Shown: positions 14,487-21,054 of the stretch, one piece after another
How the letters are laid out: each line of letters begins with the position of its first letter
Numbering within the stretch: position 1 is the stretch's first letter
NCBI GenBank assembly: GCA_030038955.1
Contig: JASHQV010000195.1
Location: 1 to 22,151 of the forward strand
Length of the DNA stretch: 22,151 nt
Direction of reading: 5' to 3'
Source of the DNA: Solirubrobacteraceae bacterium
GTDB taxonomy: Bacteria > Actinomycetota > Thermoleophilia > Solirubrobacterales > Solirubrobacteraceae
Position numbers and translations under genes: made by a program
Notes under the pieces: generated by a model
Told to the model about the DNA's origin: nothing
The model's input: the letters and a program-made list of their open reading frames with translations, nothing else
The model's database searches: none

Positions 14487-15145
14487 GCCGCGCCGGGATC
14501 AGCGGCGCCAAACACCGCCGCGCCCGCGACGAGCAGGTTGGCCCCGGCCTCCGCGCACAGGAGCGCCGTGTCGACGTGGACGCCGCCGTCGACCTCCAGC
14601 GCCACCTGCTCGGGCAGCGCCGCCCGCAGGCGCCTGAGCTTGTCGTAGGAGGCGGGGATCAGCTGCTGGTTGCCCCACCCGGGGTTGACGCTCATGCACA
14701 GCACGAGGTCGACCGCATCCTCGCTCACCTCGCGCAGGGCCGCAGCCGGCGTCGCCGGGTTGATCGCCGCGCCGGCCGTGCAGCCGGCCTCGCGGACCGC
14801 GGCCAGCGCGTAGGCGAGGTGCGGCGTCGCCTCCTGGTGCACGGTGATGCTGTCGGCGCCCGCCGCGGCGATCTCGGCGACGTAGCGCTCGGGCCGCTCG
14901 ATCATCAGGTGCACGTCGATCCCGCCACCGGCAGCGTGCACCTGGTCGGCGATCGCCGCGACCGCGACCGCGCCAAACGTGATCGGCGGCACGAAGTGGC
15001 CGTCCATCACGTCGACGTGGATCAGCCGCGCGCCCGCCGCCGTCACCGCGGCCACCTGGGCGCCGAGCCGGGCGAAGTCGGCCGACAGGATCGACGGCGC
15101 GATCTGCGGGCGGGCGAGGCGCTCGGGCTGGGCGGCGGTCGCCAT
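14444..15145 (-). CDS. rpe: Ribulose-phosphate 3-epimerase
   Basis: 233 aa TIM barrel from the ATG sharing a base with the zinc-ribbon stop (TGATG). It interconverts ribulose 5-phosphate and xylulose 5-phosphate. Seen: A-P-S-I-L-S-A-D-F (16-24, substrate S19 and D22), metal/catalytic H43, D45 in I-H-V-D-V-M-D-G-H-F (42-51), D-V-H-L-M-I (77-82), V-N-P-G-W-G-N-Q (153-160) and E-V-D-G-G-V (184-189, catalytic D186). The phosphate-loop motif is usually V-N-P-G-F/W-G-G-Q, so N159 is a mild deviation. Ribulose 5-phosphate is also the RibB substrate, giving a metabolic reason for the link to the rib genes. Its last 14 codons overlap the flippase end. Confidence 0.96.
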   Translation of the reverse strand: MATAAQPERLARPQIAPSILSADFARLGAQVAAVTAAGARLIHVDVMDGHFVPPITFGAVAVAAIADQVHAAGGGIDVHLMIERPERYVAEIAAAGADSITVHQEATPHLAYALAAVREAGCTAGAAINPATPAAALREVSEDAVDLVLCMSVNPGWGNQQLIPASYDKLRRLRAALPEQVALEVDGGVHVDTALLCAEAGANLLVAGAAVFGAADPGAAYAELASAAWPAAG

Positions 15146-15372
15146 CAGATCGCTCGTAGCATGCTGCCGTGGCAGTGGTTGCAGGTCACGATCGCCGTGG
15201 TCGACATCCGCACGATCGTCGAATGCTCGCCGCAGTTGGGGCACACCGACACCAGCTCGAAGCGCCGCAGGCAGTTGACGCAACGGTAGTGTCCCGGAAC
15301 TGCGCTGGGGCGCAGCCACGGCTCGCCACAGGCGGGGCAGTCGGGGCCCAGGTTGACCGGCTCGTCGGCCAC
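15145..15372 (-). CDS. Small double zinc-ribbon protein
   Basis: 75 aa from a GTG at 15372. Four CxxC pairs (C12/C15, C31/C34, C44/C47, C64/C67) make two zinc ribbons, with aromatic/basic spacing R-R-F-E-L (36-40) between them. The spacing resembles the YfgJ-like zinc-ribbons_6/DUF1407 pattern, though I cannot confirm membership. No membrane or catalytic motif. The stop shares a base with the rpe ATG, so the two are translationally coupled, and rsmB ends 34 bases upstream. The role could be nucleic-acid or protein binding. It is easily missed because of its size and GTG start; a weak AGGT lies close upstream. Confidence 0.85.
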   Translation of the reverse strand: MADEPVNLGPDCPACGEPWLRPSAVPGHYRCVNCLRRFELVSVCPNCGEHSTIVRMSTTAIVTCNHCHGSMLRAI

Positions 15373-15406
15373 GGCACCTAGCCTAACGACCGGCCCGGCC
15401 GCAGAC

Positions 15407-16723
15407 TCATCCGGCGCGGGCCAGGCGGGCGATGTAGAAGCCGTCGGTGCGCTCGCGGCTGGGCAGCAGCTGGCGCTCGTGCTCGAGCCGGAAGTCTGGC
15501 GTCTCGGCGAGCCAGCGCGCGACCAGCCCGGCGCCTTCGGCGCGGCTGATCGTGCAGACCGAGTAGACGAGCCGGCCGCCGGGGCGCACGAAGGCAGCGG
15601 CGGCGGCCAGCAGCTGCAGTTGCTTGGCAGCCAGCGACGCGATCTCGCCGCGCCGCTGTTGCCAGCGCAGGTCGGGGCGCGACTGCAGCGTCCCGAGGCC
15701 GCTGCACGGCGGGTCGACGAGCACCGCGTCGAAGCTGCCGAGCTCCGGCGGCAGCCGGCGGGCGTCGGCCTCGAGCACGCGCACGCAGCTGGCCCCCATC
15801 CGGTCGACTACGTCCGACAGCGCCCGCGCTCGCCCGGGGTGGACCTCGACCGCCACGACCTCGCCGCGGTTGGCGATCAGCGCCGCCAGATGCGTGGTCT
15901 TGGCGCCCGGGGCTGCGCATACGTCGAGCACGCGCTCACCGGCCTTGGGGCCGAGTGAGCGCGCCACTGCGATCGAGCCGCGCGACTGCGGCATCACCAG
16001 GCCCTGCTGCCACAGCCGTGAGCCGAACAGATCGAACGGCGCCTCGACCACACGCGCCTCTGGCAGCTCCGGGACGGCGTGGGCGGGGACGGGCAGCGCG
16101 AGCGCCTCGGGAGCCTTCAGCGTGTTGACGCGCACCGCCGACTCGGGCGGCTGGTTGACCGTCCGCAGCAGCTCGCGGGCGGTCTCCGGGCCGAGCTCGC
16201 GCCACCACAGCTCGGCCAGCCAGTCGGGAACCGAGTGCATGATCGCAGCGCTGTGGGGGTCGTCGTCGTGATAGCCAGCGAGCAGCTCCGGACGGCTGCG
16301 CGCGGCGCGCCTGAGCACGGCGTTGACGAGCCCGTGCCCGCGATTGGCGTGCTGCTTGGCCAGCTCCACGGAGTCGTCGACGGCGGCGTGGGCGGCGACG
16401 CCGTCGAGCCAGGCGAGCTGGAACAGGCCGAGCCTCAGAGCCGCCAGCAGAGGGGCGTCGAGGCGCTCCGGCGGGCGCCCGGACAAGCGTTCGAGGATGT
16501 CGTCGAGCGTGCGCTTGCGCTGCACGGTGCCGTACGCCAGCTGCATCGCCAGCGCCCGGTCGCGCGGCTCGAGGCTGCTCGCCTCGGCGTGGAACGCGCG
16601 ATCGGCATAGGCACCCTGCTCGGACACCCGCCTGATCACGGTGTAGGCGCACTGGCGGGCTGGGGCGACGCGGCCTTGCGGCCGCGTCGCCCCAGCCCGG
16701 CGGCGTTCAGCGGCGGAGGCCAC
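15407..16723 (-). CDS. rsmB: 16S rRNA (cytosine-967-C5)-methyltransferase
   Basis: 438 aa from a GTG at 16723 that overlaps the fmt end by 17 bases. Residues ~20-155 are the NusB-like RNA-binding domain (Q-L-A-Y-G-T-V-Q-R, V-N-A-V-L-R-R). Residues ~190-438 are the Sun/NOL1-type methyltransferase: D-V-C-A-A-P-G-A-K-T (267-276), V-D-P-P-C-S-G-L-G (336-344) with C340, and V-Y-S-V-C-T-I (386-392) with the catalytic C390. It methylates C967 of 16S rRNA (E. coli numbering) through a cysteine-linked intermediate. Oddity: codons 9-23 form a perfect 20-bp inverted repeat. A start further in (GTG at residue 29) would cut the first helix, so I keep 16723. No Shine-Dalgarno is visible. Confidence 0.93.
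   Translation of the reverse strand: MASAAERRRAGATRPQGRVAPARQCAYTVIRRVSEQGAYADRAFHAEASSLEPRDRALAMQLAYGTVQRKRTLDDILERLSGRPPERLDAPLLAALRLGLFQLAWLDGVAAHAAVDDSVELAKQHANRGHGLVNAVLRRAARSRPELLAGYHDDDPHSAAIMHSVPDWLAELWWRELGPETARELLRTVNQPPESAVRVNTLKAPEALALPVPAHAVPELPEARVVEAPFDLFGSRLWQQGLVMPQSRGSIAVARSLGPKAGERVLDVCAAPGAKTTHLAALIANRGEVVAVEVHPGRARALSDVVDRMGASCVRVLEADARRLPPELGSFDAVLVDPPCSGLGTLQSRPDLRWQQRRGEIASLAAKQLQLLAAAAAFVRPGGRLVYSVCTISRAEGAGLVARWLAETPDFRLEHERQLLPSRERTDGFYIARLARAG
16656..16699. repeat. Perfect 20-bp inverted repeat at the fmt/rsmB junction
   Basis: Left arm 16656-16675 and right arm 16680-16699 are exact reverse complements with a 4-base loop (TTGC). In the operon mRNA the hairpin begins 7 bases after the fmt stop codon and occupies codons 9-23 of rsmB. 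There is no T-run after it. It could stall or attenuate transcription, stabilise the upstream def-fmt message, or block rsmB translation. Confidence 0.9.
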
Positions 16724-17669
16724 GGAGGTAGTCCTCGGCCACCATCGGCCGCCTGCCTGGCGGCTGCACGACGCTCAGCTCGAGCACGCCCGGCGAGCAC
16801 CCCAGGCGCGGCCGCCGCCCGTCGAGGCTCAGCTCGCCCGGTCGCAGGCCGTTCGCGTCGGAGCTGTGTGCGCCCCCCCCGGAGCCGGGATCGGCGACGA
16901 CCGCCGTGCGGTCCGCGATCGCCTCCGCGGCCAGCACCCCGAGGCGCCCACCGCCGCCCGGCAGCTCCACGTAGGCTCCGATATGCGGGCTCAGCGCCCG
17001 CACCCGGCGCGCCAGCGCCGCCGCCGGCTGTCCCGGGTCGAGGCGGCGATCCGCCGGCGTGATCTTGTCGGCGTAGGTCGCCTCGGCGTCGTCCTGCTCG
17101 CTGCAGGTCGGGCGTCCGTCGGCGGCGATCTCGTCGAGCGTCTCGAGCAGCAGCCGGCCGCCCAGGGTCTGCAGGCGAGTCGACAGGCTGCCGTAGTCAT
17201 CGTCGCCGCGGATCGGCTCCTCCGCCTGGCCGCACACGGGGCCGCTGTCGAGCCCCTCTCTCAGCACTATGATCGAGACGCCCGTACGGTCGTCGCCCGC
17301 AATCATCGCGCGCTCGATCGGCGCCGCGCCGCGCCACCGCGGCAGCAGCGACGGGTGCACGTTGAGGATCAGCTGCTCGGACAGCAGCGGCTGCTTGATC
17401 AGCGCCCCGAACGCGCACACGACGACCACCTCCGGCTGCGCCTGCGCGATCAGCTCGCGGGCGGCTTCGGAGTTGACCGACTCGGGCTGGTACAGCTCCA
17501 GCTCCAGATCACGGGCGGCGATCGCGACCGGCGGTGGCTGCACGCGCCGGCCCCGCCCCCTCGGGCGGTCAGGCCTGGTCAGCACCAGCGCCGGCCGGTG
17601 CGCAGACTCGTACAGCTCGCCGAGCACGGCGGCAGCGAACGCCGACGTGCCGAGGTAGACGGTTCTCAC
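16707..17669 (-). CDS. fmt: Methionyl-tRNA formyltransferase
   Basis: 320 aa from a GTG at 17669. It formylates initiator Met-tRNA with 10-formyl-tetrahydrofolate. N-terminal formyl-transferase domain 1-~200: Y-L-G-T-S-A-F-A (5-12), T-R-P-D-R-P-R-G-R-G (31-40), and the catalytic triad N103, H105 in L-N-V-H-P-S-L-L-P-R-W-R-G-A-A-P-I plus D141 in G-L-D-S-G-P. The C-terminal tRNA-binding domain (~205-320) is shorter in recognisable motifs but has the expected K-I-T-P-A-D-R-x-L-D junction (203-212). It lies 34 bases after def, the enzyme that removes the formyl group again, and overlaps rsmB by 17 bases. Confidence 0.96.
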   Translation of the reverse strand: MRTVYLGTSAFAAAVLGELYESAHRPALVLTRPDRPRGRGRRVQPPPVAIAARDLELELYQPESVNSEAARELIAQAQPEVVVVCAFGALIKQPLLSEQLILNVHPSLLPRWRGAAPIERAMIAGDDRTGVSIIVLREGLDSGPVCGQAEEPIRGDDDYGSLSTRLQTLGGRLLLETLDEIAADGRPTCSEQDDAEATYADKITPADRRLDPGQPAAALARRVRALSPHIGAYVELPGGGGRLGVLAAEAIADRTAVVADPGSGGGAHSSDANGLRPGELSLDGRRPRLGCSPGVLELSVVQPPGRRPMVAEDYLRGLRR

Positions 17670-17703
17670 GACGATGCCGGCGGCCGCAACCGGGAGCCGG
17701 GTG

Positions 17704-18354
17704 TCACGACGACGGCTGCAACTGCTGCTCGCGCAGCAGCCGCATCGCCTCCTTGCGCTGCTCGCGCGTGGTCTTGCTGAGGATCAGCACGCCGTCGAGG
17801 TGGTCGAGCTCGTGCAGGATCACCCTCGCCTCCAGCCCCGACGCCTCGACCAGCAGCGGCTCGCCGTACTCGTCCCTGGCCTCGACGCGGACGTGCGCGG
17901 GGCGCTCGACGTCGACGTGCACGAGCGGCAGGCTGAGGCACCCCTCCTCGGCCGTCTCCTCCTCCGAGCTGGTCCACTTGACCTCCGGGTTGACCAGCGC
18001 CGAAGGGGGCGCGTCGGGCTGCACCCGGTAGACGAACACGCGGTTGAGCAGGCCGATCTGGGTGGCGGCCAGGCCGATCCCCATCGCGTCGTGCATCAGC
18101 ATCCCGAGGCGCTGCACCTCCTCGCGCAAGGCGTCGTCGAAGCGCTCCACCTCGCGGGCCTTCGTGTTCAGCACGGGGTCGCCGAACTTGCGCACATGCG
18201 CGAGCGCGGCGTCGCGGCGGGCCTTGACCTCGGGGTCGAGCTCAGCGGGCTCGTCGGACTCGTCGGGAGCGGCGGCCTTAGGGTCGGCGATCTCAGCGGG
18301 CTCGGGCTCGGCGGGCGGCTCGCCGTCGGTCAGTCGATCGAGCGTCTCGGACAC
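17704..18354 (-). CDS. def: Peptide deformylase with acidic N-terminal extension
   Basis: 216 aa from a GTG at 18354. Removes the formyl group from nascent proteins, using a metal held by one Cys and two His. Motif 1 is G-I-G-L-A-A-T-Q-I-G (92-101), with the invariant Q99 kept but Thr in place of the usual Pro; motif 2 is E-E-G-C-L-S (136-141, C139); motif 3 is H-E-L-D-H (181-185). The catalytic core begins near residue 53. The first ~45 residues are an acidic, Pro/Ala/Glu-rich stretch not found in standard ~165-180 aa enzymes. It may be real or may reflect a start further in, but no ATG or GTG with a ribosome site is better. It is the first gene of the def-fmt-rsmB-zinc ribbon-rpe series. 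Confidence 0.94.
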   Translation of the reverse strand: MSETLDRLTDGEPPAEPEPAEIADPKAAAPDESDEPAELDPEVKARRDAALAHVRKFGDPVLNTKAREVERFDDALREEVQRLGMLMHDAMGIGLAATQIGLLNRVFVYRVQPDAPPSALVNPEVKWTSSEEETAEEGCLSLPLVHVDVERPAHVRVEARDEYGEPLLVEASGLEARVILHELDHLDGVLILSKTTREQRKEAMRLLREQQLQPSS

Positions 18355-18361
18355 CCCTGGG

Positions 18362-18367
18362 AGTCTA
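18362..18367 (-). promoter_or_regulatory. Candidate -10 box of def
   Basis: Minus-strand TAGACT, 7 bases before the def GTG, with no ribosome site between. This again suggests a leaderless or near-leaderless transcript. No good -35 is seen. Confidence 0.35.
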
Positions 18368-18526
18368 GGGACCCTCGCTCAGCTACCGCCGGCCGGGCTC
18401 GTTTAGGAGGTGTTGGCAAAGGTCCAGTTCTGCTCGTTACCTGTCGATATAGGCAGTCAAGTCGATCTGACACGGATCCAGGGAGCAAGCAGGAACGGAA
18501 TCCGACTAGGGAGGGACTGAGTTCCG
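18368..18526. other. Intergenic region between divergent def and GGDEF-EAL genes
   Basis: Part of 18414-18500 is visibly less GC-rich than the flanking genes. It contains TTGGCA (18413-18418), followed after 18 bases by TTACCT as a weak plus-strand promoter candidate, and two copies of GTCGAT (18443-18448 and 18461-18466). AGGGAGGG (18508-18515) lies 11 bases before the TTG start of the GGDEF-EAL gene. I do not see the conserved core of a c-di-GMP (GEMM) riboswitch. Confidence 0.4.
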
Positions 18527-20983
18527 TTGTCGAACATCGTGAGCCCACACGCAACGGGCGTGGCCGTGCCGCGCATCCCGGAAGCCGGGGCTGGGCGTCC
18601 GCGAGGCCGTTCCTGGCCGATGGACATCCGTGTCCTGGCGGTCTACTCGGTGATGGCGATCCTGCTGGTCGCGTACATCGTCTCGGAGATCGTCCGCCGC
18701 AACGGCGTCGTCTGGCCCGCGATCGACTACTGGGGCGTCGCCGCGTTCGAGATCGTCGCGAGCGCCCTCTGCATCGCCAGGGGGATCGCATCGGACGCGC
18801 GGCAGCGCCAGGTGCCGTTGCTGCTGGGCTTCGGGCTGCTGGCCTGGTCGCTTGGCGACGTCGCCGTCGCCGCCTACAACGGAGCGCCTCCCTCTCCCGG
18901 GCTGCCCGACGCCTTCTACATCTGCTTCTACCCCCTGACGTATGTGGCGCTGATGCTGCTGATCCGCCGCCAGGCGCGCCGCTTCAGCGTCGAGACGTGG
19001 CTGGACGGGGGGATCGCCGGCCTCGGCGCAGCGGCGCTGTGTGCGGCCTTCGTCTTCCAGGGGGTGCTGAAGGCGGCAGGGGGATCAACCGCTTCCGTGG
19101 CGACCAACATCGTCTACCCAATCGGGGACCTGATGCTGCTGGTGCTCGTCGTCGGCGCCACTGCCGTGCTGCCCACGCGTCGCCGGCTTCCGTGGCTGAT
19201 GCTGTCAGCCGGATACGCCATCAACGCGGTCGGTGACACGTTCAACCTGTTCGGCTCGGGGATCGGCGCGACGCATGTCGGAACGATCTTCAACGCCGTC
19301 GCCTGGCCGACGTCGATCCTGCTGATCTCGTCCTCGGTCTGGGTCCGCTCGAATCCGATCGGGCAGCGCCTGCACGTCAGCCAGCCTGGCTTCGGCCTCC
19401 CAGGCGTCGCCGCCGTCGGGGCGCTCGCGGTCGTATTCGCCAGCTCGGTGACCCACGTCGGCCTGACCGCCCTGTTCCTGGCGGCGCTGACGCTCGCTGC
19501 CGCAGGCGTCCGGTTCGCCGCCTCGCTCAGCAAGCTCCGGATCCTCAACGCCGAACGCCACCTGCAGGCGATCACCGACCAGCTGACCACGCTCGGGAAC
19601 CGCCGCGCCCTGTTCGAGCTGATCGACACGCTCGTCGACGAGCGCGCCGACGGCTCGAGCGAGCCGAGAACGCTGGCGTTTCTGTTCATCGACCTCGATC
19701 GCTTCAAGGAGATCAACGACTCGTTCGGTCACTCGGTCGGCGACGACCTCCTGCGCCAGCTCGGGCAGCGCTTGAAGAACGCGATCCGCACGGATGACCT
19801 GCTCGTCCGGCTGGGCGGCGACGAGTTCGCCGTCGTGCTGCTGGATGCGGACGTCGACTACGGCGCGCTCGTCGCGCAGCGCCTGAGCTCGCGGCTCGAG
19901 GAGCCTTTCCAGCTGGGCTCCGTGCGCGCACGGATCAACGCCAGCATCGGCATCGCAATCTCGCCACGCGACGCGGACGATGCCCCCGAGTTGCTGCGGT
20001 GCGCCGATCTCGCGATGTACCGCGCGAAGACCGACGGCAAGCCGTTTGCGGTCTACAGCCACGAGCTTGACGAGCTTGGCAACCGGATCGCGCTCGTCGA
20101 GGACCTGCGCGCGGCGATCGAGCAGCGCGAGCTGTACCTCTGCTACCAGCCGCAGGTCAACATCGACACCGGTGAGATCGTGGCGTTGGAGGCGCTCGTC
20201 CGCTGGCAGCACCCGCGGCTCGGCTTGGTCCCGCCCGTGGAGTCCCTGCCGCTTGCCGAGGACGCCGACCTGATGGACCAGCTGACCGCGCTCGTCCTCG
20301 ACATGGCGCTCGCGCAGAGCGCGCGATGGCGGCGCGAAGGCCATCGGCTGGTGGTGTCCGTGAACGTCTCGTCGACCAACCTCCTGAACCTCGAGTTCCC
20401 GGAGGTGGTCGCTGCCGCCCTCGCCAGACACCAGGTTCCGGCTGAAGCGCTCGTGCTGGAGATCACCGAGACGACGGCGATCACCGACTTCAATCGCTGC
20501 AAGCAGACGATCGCGGATCTGAAGCAGCGCGGGATAACCGTGTCGGTGGACGATTTCGGCGCCGGCTTCACGTCGCTCGCCTACCTGTCGAGCCTTGCGG
20601 TCAGCGAGCTGAAGCTGGATCGCAGCTTCGTCAGTGGCCTGGCCAACTCGACCGATCAGCGCAACGTCGCGCTCGTTCGCTCGACGATCAGCCTGGCGCA
20701 CGCGCTCGGGTTGCGCGTGGTCGCGGAGGGCGTGGAGGACACTGCCTCGCTTGACCTGCTCGACGGCTTCGAGTGTGACCTCGCCCAGGGATTCCTGATC
20801 AGCGAACCGAAGCCGGCGGCTGAGCTCGAGCTCAGGCCGTTCACGTCGCTGGCCACTGACTCGCCGACGGTGGGCGAGCGCGGCGAGCGCCAAGCTGCCG
20901 CCGACGGATCCGACGGCAGCCCGTCGCGTCCGCGGGAGATCCTGCCGGCGGAGGCGACGAGGTTGGGGGACGCGGTCGCCTGA
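18527..20983 (+). CDS. Membrane GGDEF-EAL c-di-GMP turnover protein
   Basis: 818 aa from a TTG at 18527, with AGGGAGGG 11 bases upstream; ATG at 18620 (residue 32) is an alternative just before the first helix. About ten hydrophobic helices (36-332) form an integral-membrane sensor region I cannot name. GGDEF domain ~345-510: G-G-D-E-F at 430-434, with the product-inhibition site R421-x-x-D424 exactly five residues upstream. EAL domain ~525-770: E-A-L (555-557), N613, L-E-I-T-E (644-648), D675-D676-F-G-A-G-F, K696, E734-G-V-E and Q754-G-F. Both catalytic sets look intact, so it may make and degrade c-di-GMP. A 45-residue hydrophilic tail follows. It stands alone on the plus strand between def and priA, ending 71 bases before the priA stop. 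Confidence 0.95.
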   Translation: MSNIVSPHATGVAVPRIPEAGAGRPRGRSWPMDIRVLAVYSVMAILLVAYIVSEIVRRNGVVWPAIDYWGVAAFEIVASALCIARGIASDARQRQVPLLLGFGLLAWSLGDVAVAAYNGAPPSPGLPDAFYICFYPLTYVALMLLIRRQARRFSVETWLDGGIAGLGAAALCAAFVFQGVLKAAGGSTASVATNIVYPIGDLMLLVLVVGATAVLPTRRRLPWLMLSAGYAINAVGDTFNLFGSGIGATHVGTIFNAVAWPTSILLISSSVWVRSNPIGQRLHVSQPGFGLPGVAAVGALAVVFASSVTHVGLTALFLAALTLAAAGVRFAASLSKLRILNAERHLQAITDQLTTLGNRRALFELIDTLVDERADGSSEPRTLAFLFIDLDRFKEINDSFGHSVGDDLLRQLGQRLKNAIRTDDLLVRLGGDEFAVVLLDADVDYGALVAQRLSSRLEEPFQLGSVRARINASIGIAISPRDADDAPELLRCADLAMYRAKTDGKPFAVYSHELDELGNRIALVEDLRAAIEQRELYLCYQPQVNIDTGEIVALEALVRWQHPRLGLVPPVESLPLAEDADLMDQLTALVLDMALAQSARWRREGHRLVVSVNVSSTNLLNLEFPEVVAAALARHQVPAEALVLEITETTAITDFNRCKQTIADLKQRGITVSVDDFGAGFTSLAYLSSLAVSELKLDRSFVSGLANSTDQRNVALVRSTISLAHALGLRVVAEGVEDTASLDLLDGFECDLAQGFLISEPKPAAELELRPFTSLATDSPTVGERGERQAAADGSDGSPSRPREILPAEATRLGDAVA

Positions 20984-21054
20984 GCTGGCTCACGACGTGA
21001 CCCCTTGTGATTCGCGCGGCGCTGCCGTCGCTGCCCGCCGTGATCGCGGCCGTC

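Noticed and set aside
18414..18526. c-di-GMP (GEMM) riboswitch ahead of the GGDEF-EAL gene
   Set aside because: I could not find the conserved core segments or the paired helices; only weak promoter-like boxes and short direct repeats are present.
20984..21054. Bidirectional terminator between the GGDEF-EAL and priA genes
   Set aside because: Only a TCACG/CGTGA pair with a 1-base loop (20990-21000) is visible, too short and without a T-run.
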